NCBI RefSeq assembly: GCF_005503015.1 | Contig: NZ_SCOL01000005.1 | Location: forward strand, 62,001-126,000 | Reading direction: 5' to 3' | Origin: Bacillus sp. E(2018) | Lineage (GTDB): Bacteria; Bacillota; Bacilli; Bacillales; Fictibacillaceae | Length of the DNA stretch: 64,000 nt | Shown here: positions 42,452 through 50,700 of the stretch, piece by piece | Position numbering within the stretch: position 1 is the first letter of the stretch | How the letters are laid out: the number at the start of each line of letters is the position of its first letter | Notes under the pieces: generated by a model | What the model was told of the DNA's origin: nothing | Database searches by the model: none | Seen by the model: only the letters and a program-made list of their open reading frames with translations | Translations under genes and position numbers: made by a program

Positions 42452-44359
42452 ATGATTAAAACTAACATTGAAGACTGGGTACTATTGTATGAGCCGTGGG
42501 CAACAACTTTAATACCGCACTTAAATGGCAGATCAGTAATAAAAATACAAAAAATATCCGATATACCTGATAAAATATTGAAAGCGGCAACTACTTTGTT
42601 TGTAATTGGCCCCAGGGAATGGGCAGATCTATATGAACTACTCAACATCAGACAAGTATATGATATAGTAATTGGTATTTTACCGATGGAAAATAAACAA
42701 AAAGCTGTTGACAAGATAGCTATGTATAAGGACTTCAATATTATAGGTGAAGATATAGTCATAGATAGAATAAATACCGGTAGTACGTACAGCTTAGATC
42801 AACTTAAAATCTATCCGGAAGGATCAATTAATCATTTTGATGAATTACTAGATCAGTTAAATAGAAGTTTTAGGTACTTTTCAATCGTATCACATGGTAG
42901 GGGAGATGTTGTTTATTTTCCGTTTGCTGTTCTATGTGGGAAAAAAGAAGGTATTTCTGGGATAGAGGATAAAAATTTACCACATTGTTTTTATCATAAT
43001 GAGTGTTTTTATAAGGGCAGACCAATTATAAAAATGCAAGATATAAAAAGCAACATCATCTTCTTAAACAGCTGTTCCTCATTAAATGGAACAAATGGCT
43101 TATTTAATGAAGCTTATGGGTTAGACTCAGAAGTATTTGAAAAAGAAAATATATACGCCTTAATAGGTTCACCGATGAATCGATATGGAGATAGTGACCA
43201 ATCCATTTTGTTTTCAATATTGCTAGATAGTGGGTACTCAATTGGAGAGATAGTTCAATTAATTGATGATACAGTGACGATGAGAAATATAGAGAATCGA
43301 ACATTGCTGATATATGGTGATCCGACGCTCCGCTTAGTAGAAAGTTTTAATAATAACGTGTTTCATATAGAAGAAAATTCATCATTAATAAAGTTAAACA
43401 GTCCTGTTCGAGCTATCTATTATAAACAAAATCCTGTGCAGAATGAGATCTTATTTATAGAGGGAATAACTAATGTAAAAATTTTACCCACTAGAAAAGG
43501 CTATTTTATACTGCCAAATCAGGGGGTAATTGAACCAGGTAATTATCATGTGAATCGAGTAGCATTAGTAGATTATATAAAAGATATTAAAGATAGAATA
43601 AATAACCCAATAAGAATTTTAGATAATATAAAATTGTTAGGGATTAATCCTGCTTCAGTAAGTGGTAAGATACGAGAGCTACAGATGAATTCATTAAGTA
43701 TAGAGAGAATTCTAATTGATCTTACGCAATCATTTTCTATGAAGAGTTTTGAAAAGCTACAAAAAAAAATCATGAATATTTCTCATGATATTCTCTTAGT
43801 TCAAAAAACTATAGTATTAGAACTAGTTAAGAAAACCCATAAAACTAATTTTCATTTTTTTGAATCTTACAAAAGGGAGTGTATAAGAAAAACTCTCGTT
43901 TCAGAAACATTGTGTCATTATTGTGGAAAGGGTACGGTTAAAAACAAATGGGTACATCCATTTCAATATAATTTTGAGCGAGAGGTATTACAATGTCTAC
44001 GATGTGGCTATCTCAATGATCGAGCTGTTGGTTATGAGAATGAAGCTTCAATTAAAATAAATAGACCTCTCCGTTTAGGACAGACTGAAGAAATTGAAGT
44101 TCATTTTTCTCAATCACATGCAAAAAATACTGTAGTTGCTCTTTGTATGGTTGATATTAATAAGTATGGAGAGCAAAGTCCCGTATTTGATATCAAGCTT
44201 TTGGAGGAAGATAAGGGTGACATAAAATTTACTCTAACAATTCCTGCAGCATTGCCAGCCCATCACTATTGGTTAAGGTTGTATGTTTTTAATGATAAAG
44301 GAATACACTCTTATGGTACTAATATATTCTTAGAGCCATTAAAAAGCCCACAAGACTAG
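42452..44359 (+). CDS. gingipain/caspase-fold (C25-like) cysteine protease with zinc ribbon
   Basis: A 635-residue multi-domain protein. Residues ~1-300 have the C25/CHAT-type pattern: His148 in SIVSHGRGDVVYF, Cys208 in IIFLNSCSS, and LLIYGDPTLRL (288-295), the segment that closes the fold in gingipain-like proteases. A helical middle part follows, then a zinc ribbon (LCHYCGKG ... LQCLRCGYLND), then a beta-rich end (~residues 545-630) that looks like an immunoglobulin-like domain. No signal peptide is present, so it is cytosolic. Since neither ABC transporter has a C39 domain, this is the best candidate for the protease that removes a leader peptide. Confidence 0.6.
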   Translation: MIKTNIEDWVLLYEPWATTLIPHLNGRSVIKIQKISDIPDKILKAATTLFVIGPREWADLYELLNIRQVYDIVIGILPMENKQKAVDKIAMYKDFNIIGEDIVIDRINTGSTYSLDQLKIYPEGSINHFDELLDQLNRSFRYFSIVSHGRGDVVYFPFAVLCGKKEGISGIEDKNLPHCFYHNECFYKGRPIIKMQDIKSNIIFLNSCSSLNGTNGLFNEAYGLDSEVFEKENIYALIGSPMNRYGDSDQSILFSILLDSGYSIGEIVQLIDDTVTMRNIENRTLLIYGDPTLRLVESFNNNVFHIEENSSLIKLNSPVRAIYYKQNPVQNEILFIEGITNVKILPTRKGYFILPNQGVIEPGNYHVNRVALVDYIKDIKDRINNPIRILDNIKLLGINPASVSGKIRELQMNSLSIERILIDLTQSFSMKSFEKLQKKIMNISHDILLVQKTIVLELVKKTHKTNFHFFESYKRECIRKTLVSETLCHYCGKGTVKNKWVHPFQYNFEREVLQCLRCGYLNDRAVGYENEASIKINRPLRLGQTEEIEVHFSQSHAKNTVVALCMVDINKYGEQSPVFDIKLLEEDKGDIKFTLTIPAALPAHHYWLRLYVFNDKGIHSYGTNIFLEPLKSPQD

Positions 44360-44378
44360 TTCTTGTGGGTATTTTTTA
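44346..44378. terminator. bidirectional terminator between protease and ABC genes
   Basis: Stem CCCACAAGA / TCTTGTGGG with a CTAGT loop and T/A runs on both sides, at the meeting point of the two converging operons. Confidence 0.88.
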
Positions 44379-46088
44379 TGAAGCAGTTTCTGCAGATATT
44401 AATTTCCTGTATAAATTTGAATTGTTTAATAGTCCTTGGTGAGAGTCAATATTCATTATCTGACCATTATTAAGTACACAAATCATATCAGAATTTTTTA
44501 TGGTAGATAATCGATGAGCAATAATAATAGTTGTTTTTCCTTTACGAATGTAATCGATATTCTTTTGTACATTTTTCTCCATACTGTTATCCAGTGCTGA
44601 AGTTGCCTCATCTAGTATCAACACTTCACTATTTCTAATCAATGCTCGAGCGAGTGCGATTCTTTGTTTTTCTCCTCCTGATAATGTGGTTCCTCTTTCT
44701 CCTATAACGGTATCTAAACCATAAGGTAAACTATTTAATATAGGAGATATATACATGAGTTTACATATTTTATTTAGTTCTTGCTCATCAATGCACTCTC
44801 CCATCAAAATATTATTGCGAAGTGTATCGTTAAAGATATAGGGATCTTGAAATACAACATTAATCTTCTCTCTAACAGAATCAACAGTATGCTTGTTAAT
44901 ATCAACATTGTTTATCTTGATTTTTCCTGAGGTAGGTTGATAAAAACAATTCAATAAATAGGTTATGGTTGATTTTCCGCTGCCACTTAATCCAACAAAT
45001 GCTATCTTTTTACCTGCAGGCAGCAATAATGATAAATTATTGATTATAGGAGTATCGGCTCCTTTGTAACAGTATGTAACGTTTTGAAATTCTATTTGAT
45101 AGATATGAACTAGATCGTCTTCCGTTTCACATTCAACAGTTTGATCGGAGATTTGAGTTCTTACTCGCTCTATAACAGCTGTTTTACCATACAATTCTAT
45201 AGCGCCATTACAGCATCTTTGTAAGGAGTTTATTAGTTCTGTTGTGAGTTGATAGATTACTACAAGCGTTCCGATAGTTATTTGATCTTGGAATATTAAG
45301 TATGCACCCATTCCTAAAACCAAGATATAGGCACATGAAGAAAAAAATTCTTGTGTAATGATTTGTTTTATTAAGAGTTTTCCGTCCTTTAAGACGCTAT
45401 TATAAAAGTTTTGAAATACAGCTGTATATCGATTTGTTAACCATTTTTGGTTATTGTTCATTATTACATCTTTAATGGAAGAAACGGATTCGGTTAAAAA
45501 TACTACAAGTTCATTTTTTTCTTGGTGAATTTCCTTCATAACTTTCTTCCTTCGTTTAGCAAAATACGTTCCAAAGAAATAATAGAAAGAAGATAAAAGA
45601 ATTAATAGTAAAAACAACCATTTGCTGGCTTGAATCATAAAAATACTAGTTATAGTAAACAAGGAAAAGTTTCTAATTAGCTCTAATAAGTCGTATCCAA
45701 CTATACCAGATGCAGTAGTAACTTCATTCGTTAAATGATTTACAAACCTTCCCGTCCTTTCGTTCTCAATTGTTTCAATAGGCAGTTGAGTCATATGATT
45801 TAAAGATTGATGAGTAAGCTTTTCTTTTACAAAACCGAAAATCTTTGATTGGAGAAATGGATTTAGTACATATAAAACTGAATAAGCTATATAACATATT
45901 GCAATAAATAAAATGCTAGTAACTAACATATGATATTTTTCTTCAATTATTACACTATCGATAAGGGTTTGTTGTAAACGAATGGCATATATATATAATC
46001 CTGATTCTATAATTAATAGCAATATGGTTAGCAGAAACAAAAGTTTGTTTACTCTAATGTACTTTAGTATCCAAATAATATTATCCAT
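44376..46088 (-). CDS. ABC exporter half-transporter (membrane plus ATPase), second subunit
   Basis: A 570-residue type I ABC exporter: about six helices in the first ~300 residues, then Walker A GLSGSGKST, Q-loop VVFQDPYIFNDTL, signature LSGGEKQRIALARAL, Walker B VLILDEATSALD and switch IIIAHRLST. There is no N-terminal C39 peptidase domain. It overlaps the other half-transporter gene by 8 bases, so the two probably form a heterodimer. As part of the operon with the precursor-like peptide, it should export the mature or nearly mature product. Confidence 0.92.
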   Translation of the reverse strand: MDNIIWILKYIRVNKLLFLLTILLLIIESGLYIYAIRLQQTLIDSVIIEEKYHMLVTSILFIAICYIAYSVLYVLNPFLQSKIFGFVKEKLTHQSLNHMTQLPIETIENERTGRFVNHLTNEVTTASGIVGYDLLELIRNFSLFTITSIFMIQASKWLFLLLILLSSFYYFFGTYFAKRRKKVMKEIHQEKNELVVFLTESVSSIKDVIMNNNQKWLTNRYTAVFQNFYNSVLKDGKLLIKQIITQEFFSSCAYILVLGMGAYLIFQDQITIGTLVVIYQLTTELINSLQRCCNGAIELYGKTAVIERVRTQISDQTVECETEDDLVHIYQIEFQNVTYCYKGADTPIINNLSLLLPAGKKIAFVGLSGSGKSTITYLLNCFYQPTSGKIKINNVDINKHTVDSVREKINVVFQDPYIFNDTLRNNILMGECIDEQELNKICKLMYISPILNSLPYGLDTVIGERGTTLSGGEKQRIALARALIRNSEVLILDEATSALDNSMEKNVQKNIDYIRKGKTTIIIAHRLSTIKNSDMICVLNNGQIMNIDSHQGLLNNSNLYRKLISAETAS

Positions 46089-47847
46089 TGTTCATCACCA
46101 CTTTTTCGTGATAATCTAGCATTTGATAAAACAGCTTTTTATTAGCGAGTAATTGATCGAACGTTCCTTCTTCAGCAATTGTTCCTTTGTTTAGTACAAT
46201 TATTCTGTCATAATCCTGTATGGTATTGAGCCTATGAGCAATAGTAATGATAGTTTTATTATTAAACTTTTGTTTTATGGAACGTCTTATTTCTAATTCC
46301 GAAACGGTATCCAATGATGATGTTGGTTCATCTAATATAATTATCGAAGGACTTTTTAAAAAGATTCTAGCCAATGCTATCCTTTGCTTTTGTCCACCGG
46401 ATAGGTTAGATCCCTGATCTCCCAGAATAGTGTCATAACCATTAGGTAGGTTCATTATATGATTGTGTATATGAGCATACTTAGCTGCATGTATTACTTC
46501 TTCTATGGTTGCTTCTGGTTTCGCGAAACGAATGTTTTCAAATATACTAGAGGCAAACATAAAGCTATCTTGAAACACTACTCCTATTTCTGACCGTAAA
46601 TCAGAAATTTTAAATTGATTAAAAGGAAGGTGGTCTAGGCTAATAGTTCCTTCAGTAGGATCATAGAGACGTGTTAGTAGTTTCAAAAAGGTAGATTTAC
46701 CACTGCCACTTTCTCCAACAATAGCTATTTTTTCACCAGGTTTTATAGTTAAATTTATATTCTCCAGAACATAGCGTTCATTATATTTAAATGAAACATT
46801 TGTAAGTATTAATGCTCCAGTTGGTAACTTAGTCGATAGTTCCATATCTGTAACAGAAGGTCTTGTTTGTAAAAAAGAATGTATATTTTGAGCTTGATTC
46901 ATAAGTATTGATTGTTCGGTCAAAATAGTTATGATTCGTGTTAGTCTCCACATCGTATTAAAGTAAATTAGTAAAAAGGCGACGAATGCTCCAACAGTTA
47001 TATCACCTTCTCTGATTAGATAAACCCCAATAATAAACAACGCAATGGCTCCCAGGTTGTAGTTGAATCTTCGTACTGAACCCCTTAAGAAGGAATAAAG
47101 GTACCTCTTAGAGTTATAATCATTGTTTTCAAGGACATCCTTTATCATTCTTTTGGAACTCCACTGATTTGCATTGCTTCCCCTAATATCTTTAATACCA
47201 TTAACATATTCATGAATTGATTGCCCAAGTGTAAGTTGGCTACTAGCGTATAACTTAGAGGTGGAATTAGCCTTTTTATCTAATGTTGGACCGACTAAAT
47301 AATAAAGTAGGAAGCTTGGTAATATTATCAACGATAAATAAAAATTAATCTTTACCATCAAATAAATAGCTATAACACCAAATATTACACTCCTAACCAG
47401 TTCGGGGAAGTAATATCTATATAATTTTTGGAGTGCAGTAACTTCTGTATTAAGTAATGATAATATTTTGCCAGATGGATTTTTTTCTAAGTAAGGTAGT
47501 CCTAGTAAATTTAAGTGGTTAATCATAGTAATTTGTATATTAGAAGCAGCTTTCTCTTGGATGATTTTCTTATAATACTGACTAAAAGACTCAAACATAA
47601 AGCGGAGTAAATACAGTAGTACCACAGTGGATAAAGTGTAAAAAACAGCAGTCAGCCTTCTGGAGGGTATTGTTTCCTCAATTAACTTTTGTATGACTAT
47701 AGGTATATAAAGTTCTGAGGTAGCTGTTATTATACCGCAAACAATTAGTATTGCTACTGAACCTTTAATGGGTTTTAAAAAAGACAGACACCACAAATAA
47801 AGTGATAAATTTTTATTAGCTACATAGTTACTTTTTATTGTACGCAT
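46081..47847 (-). CDS. ABC exporter half-transporter, first subunit
   Basis: A 588-residue type I ABC exporter with Walker A GESGSGKST, VVFQDSFMFASSIFENI, signature LSGGQKQRIALARIF, Walker B IIILDEPTSSLD (Pro where the partner has Ala) and ITIAHRLNT. It has no peptidase domain. It overlaps the ACP gene by 20 bases and the second half-transporter by 8 bases. AAAGGGATG precedes the ATG. One canonical and one slightly different Walker B (ATS/PTS) in the pair is common in heterodimeric exporters. Confidence 0.92.
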   Translation of the reverse strand: MRTIKSNYVANKNLSLYLWCLSFLKPIKGSVAILIVCGIITATSELYIPIVIQKLIEETIPSRRLTAVFYTLSTVVLLYLLRFMFESFSQYYKKIIQEKAASNIQITMINHLNLLGLPYLEKNPSGKILSLLNTEVTALQKLYRYYFPELVRSVIFGVIAIYLMVKINFYLSLIILPSFLLYYLVGPTLDKKANSTSKLYASSQLTLGQSIHEYVNGIKDIRGSNANQWSSKRMIKDVLENNDYNSKRYLYSFLRGSVRRFNYNLGAIALFIIGVYLIREGDITVGAFVAFLLIYFNTMWRLTRIITILTEQSILMNQAQNIHSFLQTRPSVTDMELSTKLPTGALILTNVSFKYNERYVLENINLTIKPGEKIAIVGESGSGKSTFLKLLTRLYDPTEGTISLDHLPFNQFKISDLRSEIGVVFQDSFMFASSIFENIRFAKPEATIEEVIHAAKYAHIHNHIMNLPNGYDTILGDQGSNLSGGQKQRIALARIFLKSPSIIILDEPTSSLDTVSELEIRRSIKQKFNNKTIITIAHRLNTIQDYDRIIVLNKGTIAEEGTFDQLLANKKLFYQMLDYHEKVVMNNG

Positions 47848-48100
47848 AATGATTCATCCCTTTTTCTAGCTGAATGTTTTTACTTAATATTTGTATTACA
47901 TCTTCCACAGTTTCTAAGTTAATCATTTCTTGATCAGAAATACTTCTTCCGATAATTTGTTCAAGTTCCAAAACTAAAACGACCATCTCTAAACTATCAA
48001 TACCTAAATCTTTCAAGCTATCTTTTTTGTTTATCAATGCAGAATCAACTTTAAACTTAGTAAATAATAGGTTATATAAAATATCTTCTATTAGAATCAC
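47828..48100 (-). CDS. acyl/peptidyl carrier protein of the peptide cluster
   Basis: A ~90-residue acidic helical protein with GIDSLEMVVLVLELEQIIG (Ser of the DSLE motif is the phosphopantetheine site). I place the start at GTG 48100, product MILIEDILYNLLF, which gives normal carrier length; upstream codons lie inside a terminator hairpin. It lies between the precursor peptide gene and the ABC genes. A stand-alone carrier in a peptide cluster suggests that an acid activated by the AMP ligase at 54952 is loaded here and then moved to the peptide, for example by a GNAT. Confidence 0.8.
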   Translation of the reverse strand: MILIEDILYNLLFTKFKVDSALINKKDSLKDLGIDSLEMVVLVLELEQIIGRSISDQEMINLETVEDVIQILSKNIQLEKGMNHYAYNKK

Positions 48101-48111
48101 CTTCTTTCTAA

Positions 48112-48143
48112 GAAAAAAAGTGTGACACGAATATGTCACACTC
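48112..48143 (-). terminator. terminator/attenuator after the precursor peptide gene
   Basis: On the minus strand, stem AGTGTGACA / TGTCACACT with a 6-base loop followed by seven T. It lies 27 bases after the peptide stop and before the ACP gene of the same operon, so it would give many copies of precursor mRNA and fewer of the exporter genes. Confidence 0.85.
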
Positions 48144-48169
48144 TTTAAGGAATGCTTAAACAAGTAGAA

Positions 48170-48442
48170 TTAGTTACAACAAGAGCTAACTGGAATACTT
48201 AGAGTAGTTACATCAACTACTTTAGAAAGTTTTTTAGTAACTAATTGATAGAATTCTTTATCTTCACTAAGTTTAGATGTAAATTCAGCAAGGTTCATTT
48301 CAACTCCTGCTTCTTCTAAAGCTGTGTGAGGATCTACAGCAAATTTAGAAACAAAAGTTTCATCTTCAAGTTTAGTAAGTAAAAGGGAAAACTGTGTTTC
48401 TTCTTTGGTAAGTTTGTGAGCAGTTTGATTCATATTTTTCAC
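48170..48442 (-). CDS. RiPP-type precursor peptide with NHLP/Nif11-like leader
   Basis: A 90-residue peptide with a very strong ribosome site (AAAGGAGGTG). Residues ~20-60 (TKLEDETFVSKFAVDPHTAL then EEAGVEM) resemble the leader type of nitrile-hydratase-like/Nif11 precursors, where 'DP..AL.EAGV' is the conserved patch. The tail VVDVTTLSIPVSSCCN, rich in Thr, Ser and Cys, is the likely core. It carries no Sec signal. Position between the alkaline phosphatase and ACP/ABC genes and a terminator right after it fit an abundant precursor. No LanM, YcaO or LanB gene is in the window, so the modification chemistry would come from the radical SAM, oxygenase, ATP-grasp and transferase genes. Confidence 0.7.
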   Translation of the reverse strand: MKNMNQTAHKLTKEETQFSLLLTKLEDETFVSKFAVDPHTALEEAGVEMNLAEFTSKLSEDKEFYQLVTKKLSKVVDVTTLSIPVSSCCN

Positions 48443-48477
48443 CTCCTTTCAAGGTGATTTGCTTGATAAGTTGGTAG

Positions 48478-49773
48478 CTATTCATGTGAAAGAAAATCTA
48501 AATCCAGTTGCTTTGAAATTAATTTTGGTAACTGAGTATTATCTAGTAATCCTTTAAAAGAGTGTATGTTTGGACCATATGCATAAAGAGGGACGTCAAC
48601 GCCTGTATGACCATATGTTATCCAACCTACTAAAGAGCGCTCTGAGATTATTGAGTTGATCTCATTAGAAGGATCTGTAGCAGATTTAATTCTAGTAATT
48701 TCAGATTCAGTTAAGTCAATGTCAGCATATTGTTTTAAAACCTGTGAAGTATTACTACGATCTTCTGTTAACTGACTTTCCATATAGTCTCCCGTTGCAA
48801 TTACATTTCTTAACATTTCAACATTTGAACCAAATTTGTTATAACCACCAACCGACATTCCACCAGTATCATGGTCTCCAACCACAATAACCAGCGTATT
48901 TTGATCTTTTTTTGCAAATTTTAATACTCTACTTAGTGCTTCTTCAAACGCTTCAATATCCTTCATAGCCCAGGCTGCATCATGATAATGGCCGGCTTCA
49001 TCAATTTGACTACCTTCAATCATTAAGAAGAAACCCTTTTTATTTTTATTCAAAATATTAATAGCTTTCTCAGACATTTCAGCTAAACTAGGTTCTTCTG
49101 TTAAGTCACGATCTAATTCAGAGGCCATCTTATCCTCAGTAAATAATCCCAAGACCTTTTTTTGAGCACCTAAGTTATTAAGTTCATCTTTGGAGGTAAG
49201 ATAGTGATAGCCTTTTTGTTTAGCTAAGTCTATTAAGCTATCATCAAAGTATTTTCTTCCTCCACCAAACAGCACATCAACATCATTTTCAATTAATTGT
49301 GGTGCAAGTGTAACCTCATCTGCTCTTGCTGGAGCATGAGATGCAAATGATGCAGGTGTTGCATGGGTAATATTCGAAGTGGCGACTAGCCCTGTTGATT
49401 TTTTCCCCTCTTCTTCTATTGCTTCTACAATAGTTTTGAGATTTTCTCCGGTTGGAGAAGTACTAATTCTCCCATTGCTGGTTTTAAATCCTGTTGCATA
49501 AGCAGATGCTGCTGCAGCTGAATCAGTAATCTCAGAGCTTGCAGAACTTGTTTTTACCATTCCAACTAATAAAGGATCCATTAATGACTCTTTACCTTTA
49601 TAAATTCTGTAGTTTGTAGCGTATGAAGTAGAATAGCCGTCAGCGATCATGAATATGACGTTTTTGGGTTTTGCCATTTGTGAATTGACTGTTTGAATAT
49701 CTTTACTTGTAAACGGAAAATAAAGTGTGCTACTTAAAGCGGCGAACACTGCTATCTTTCTTAATTTTTTCAT
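48478..49773 (-). CDS. secreted alkaline phosphatase (PhoA family)
   Basis: A 431-residue protein with an N-terminal Sec signal (MKKLRKIAVFAALSSTLYF). The nucleophile motif is EITDSAAAASAYATG (Ser after Asp), with metal sites in MIADGYSTS, EGSQIDEAGHYHD, GDHDTGGMSVG and TYGHTGVDVP. The fold and length match Bacillus PhoA/PhoB. It is the first gene of the operon that carries the peptide precursor and ABC exporters. In the streptomycin pathway a cluster-encoded secreted alkaline phosphatase (StrK) activates the exported phosphorylated antibiotic. By analogy, I infer that it removes a protective phosphate outside the cell. A phosphate-scavenging gene is the alternative. Confidence 0.88.
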   Translation of the reverse strand: MKKLRKIAVFAALSSTLYFPFTSKDIQTVNSQMAKPKNVIFMIADGYSTSYATNYRIYKGKESLMDPLLVGMVKTSSASSEITDSAAAASAYATGFKTSNGRISTSPTGENLKTIVEAIEEEGKKSTGLVATSNITHATPASFASHAPARADEVTLAPQLIENDVDVLFGGGRKYFDDSLIDLAKQKGYHYLTSKDELNNLGAQKKVLGLFTEDKMASELDRDLTEEPSLAEMSEKAINILNKNKKGFFLMIEGSQIDEAGHYHDAAWAMKDIEAFEEALSRVLKFAKKDQNTLVIVVGDHDTGGMSVGGYNKFGSNVEMLRNVIATGDYMESQLTEDRSNTSQVLKQYADIDLTESEITRIKSATDPSNEINSIISERSLVGWITYGHTGVDVPLYAYGPNIHSFKGLLDNTQLPKLISKQLDLDFLSHE

Positions 49774-49797
49774 AGAATTTAAAAATCCCCCTATTTG

Positions 49798-49833
49798 TTA
49801 CTTTTATTATACATAATTAAACATATTTGTAAA
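49798..49833 (-). promoter_or_regulatory. promoter of the alkaline phosphatase/precursor operon with shared motif
   Basis: On the minus strand, TTTACA (49828-49833), a 16-base spacer and a perfect TATAAT (49806-49811). The downstream part of the -10 region belongs to TAATAAAAGTAA (49798-49809), identical over 12 bases to the right arm of the inverted repeat before the MFS operon. Confidence 0.65.
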
Positions 49834-49867
49834 TATTATAAAAAGTTTATTATTTGTTATTTTCAAC

Positions 49868-50566
49868 TTACTTACTCGATATTGGTAGTTTACCTTCTAG
49901 AATTTCTTTGAGATTCCAATTTACTTCTGTATAAGTAGGTATAAAAGCCCATCGGTCTTTCCCTGAAGAGTTTGGGTGGGAAGCATGTAGGAGTAGGTCA
50001 TGTAAGATTATAATTGATCCAGCTTGTACTGGTAGAGATTTCAAATCATCTTCTTTAATATCACTTGGGAGTACGGATTTGGAGAAACCGTCTTCCCTTA
50101 AATCTATGTGTTCGTAACGTTGTTTGTGGCTACCAGGTACTACGATTAAACAACCATCATCTTGTGTAACATCATCTAGGGAAATCCAAACAGAAAGCTT
50201 TTGACTTCCTTTCCAATAATACCAATCTTGATGCCAGGGAGAACCAAAGTCAGTTTTAGCATCTTTAAAAACAATTTTGTCGTCTGTAAAACTCATACTT
50301 GAATCTGTTAAATTAGTGAGTAAACTCAAAATTTTATCACTGTGAACAAGATTCTTTACTTCATCGTTTATTCTAGATACTCCAATAAAAACTCCTTGCC
50401 CTTTTAGCTTTTCTTGATCAACTTCAATTCGACACTTCATAGGTTGTCCAGAATTAAACACTGATTGTAGTTCTTGTTTTAGTTTCATGGTTTCCTCAGT
50501 GCTTAAAAAATTTTCAACTATTATGTACCCTTCTTTTAAGAAAAATTCTTTATCATTTGTATACAT
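49868..50566 (-). CDS. PhyH-type Fe(II)/2-oxoglutarate dioxygenase
   Basis: A ~232-residue protein: EGYIIVENFLSTEE at the N-terminus (typical PhyH opening), iron site WHQDWYYW (H-x-D), DDGCLIVVPGSHKQ, and distal His in LLLHASHPNSSGKDRW with the 2OG-binding Arg. ATG 50566 gives the family-typical start; an ATG 45 bases upstream is possible. GGAGG lies ~13 bases before 50566. It probably hydroxylates the product or a precursor amino acid. It is divergent from the PEP-synthase-like gene. Confidence 0.82.
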   Translation of the reverse strand: MYTNDKEFFLKEGYIIVENFLSTEETMKLKQELQSVFNSGQPMKCRIEVDQEKLKGQGVFIGVSRINDEVKNLVHSDKILSLLTNLTDSSMSFTDDKIVFKDAKTDFGSPWHQDWYYWKGSQKLSVWISLDDVTQDDGCLIVVPGSHKQRYEHIDLREDGFSKSVLPSDIKEDDLKSLPVQAGSIIILHDLLLHASHPNSSGKDRWAFIPTYTEVNWNLKEILEGKLPISSK

Positions 50567-50700
50567 TTTTAAATTATAACCTCCTAAGTTAGTAATTGAT
50601 ATTAAGTCCATAATATATTATTGTGGATATATAATACAATATTAAAAATTATTAGAAATTAATTTGTAATAAAAATATATGGGATTTGCGGAGGTTAGAT

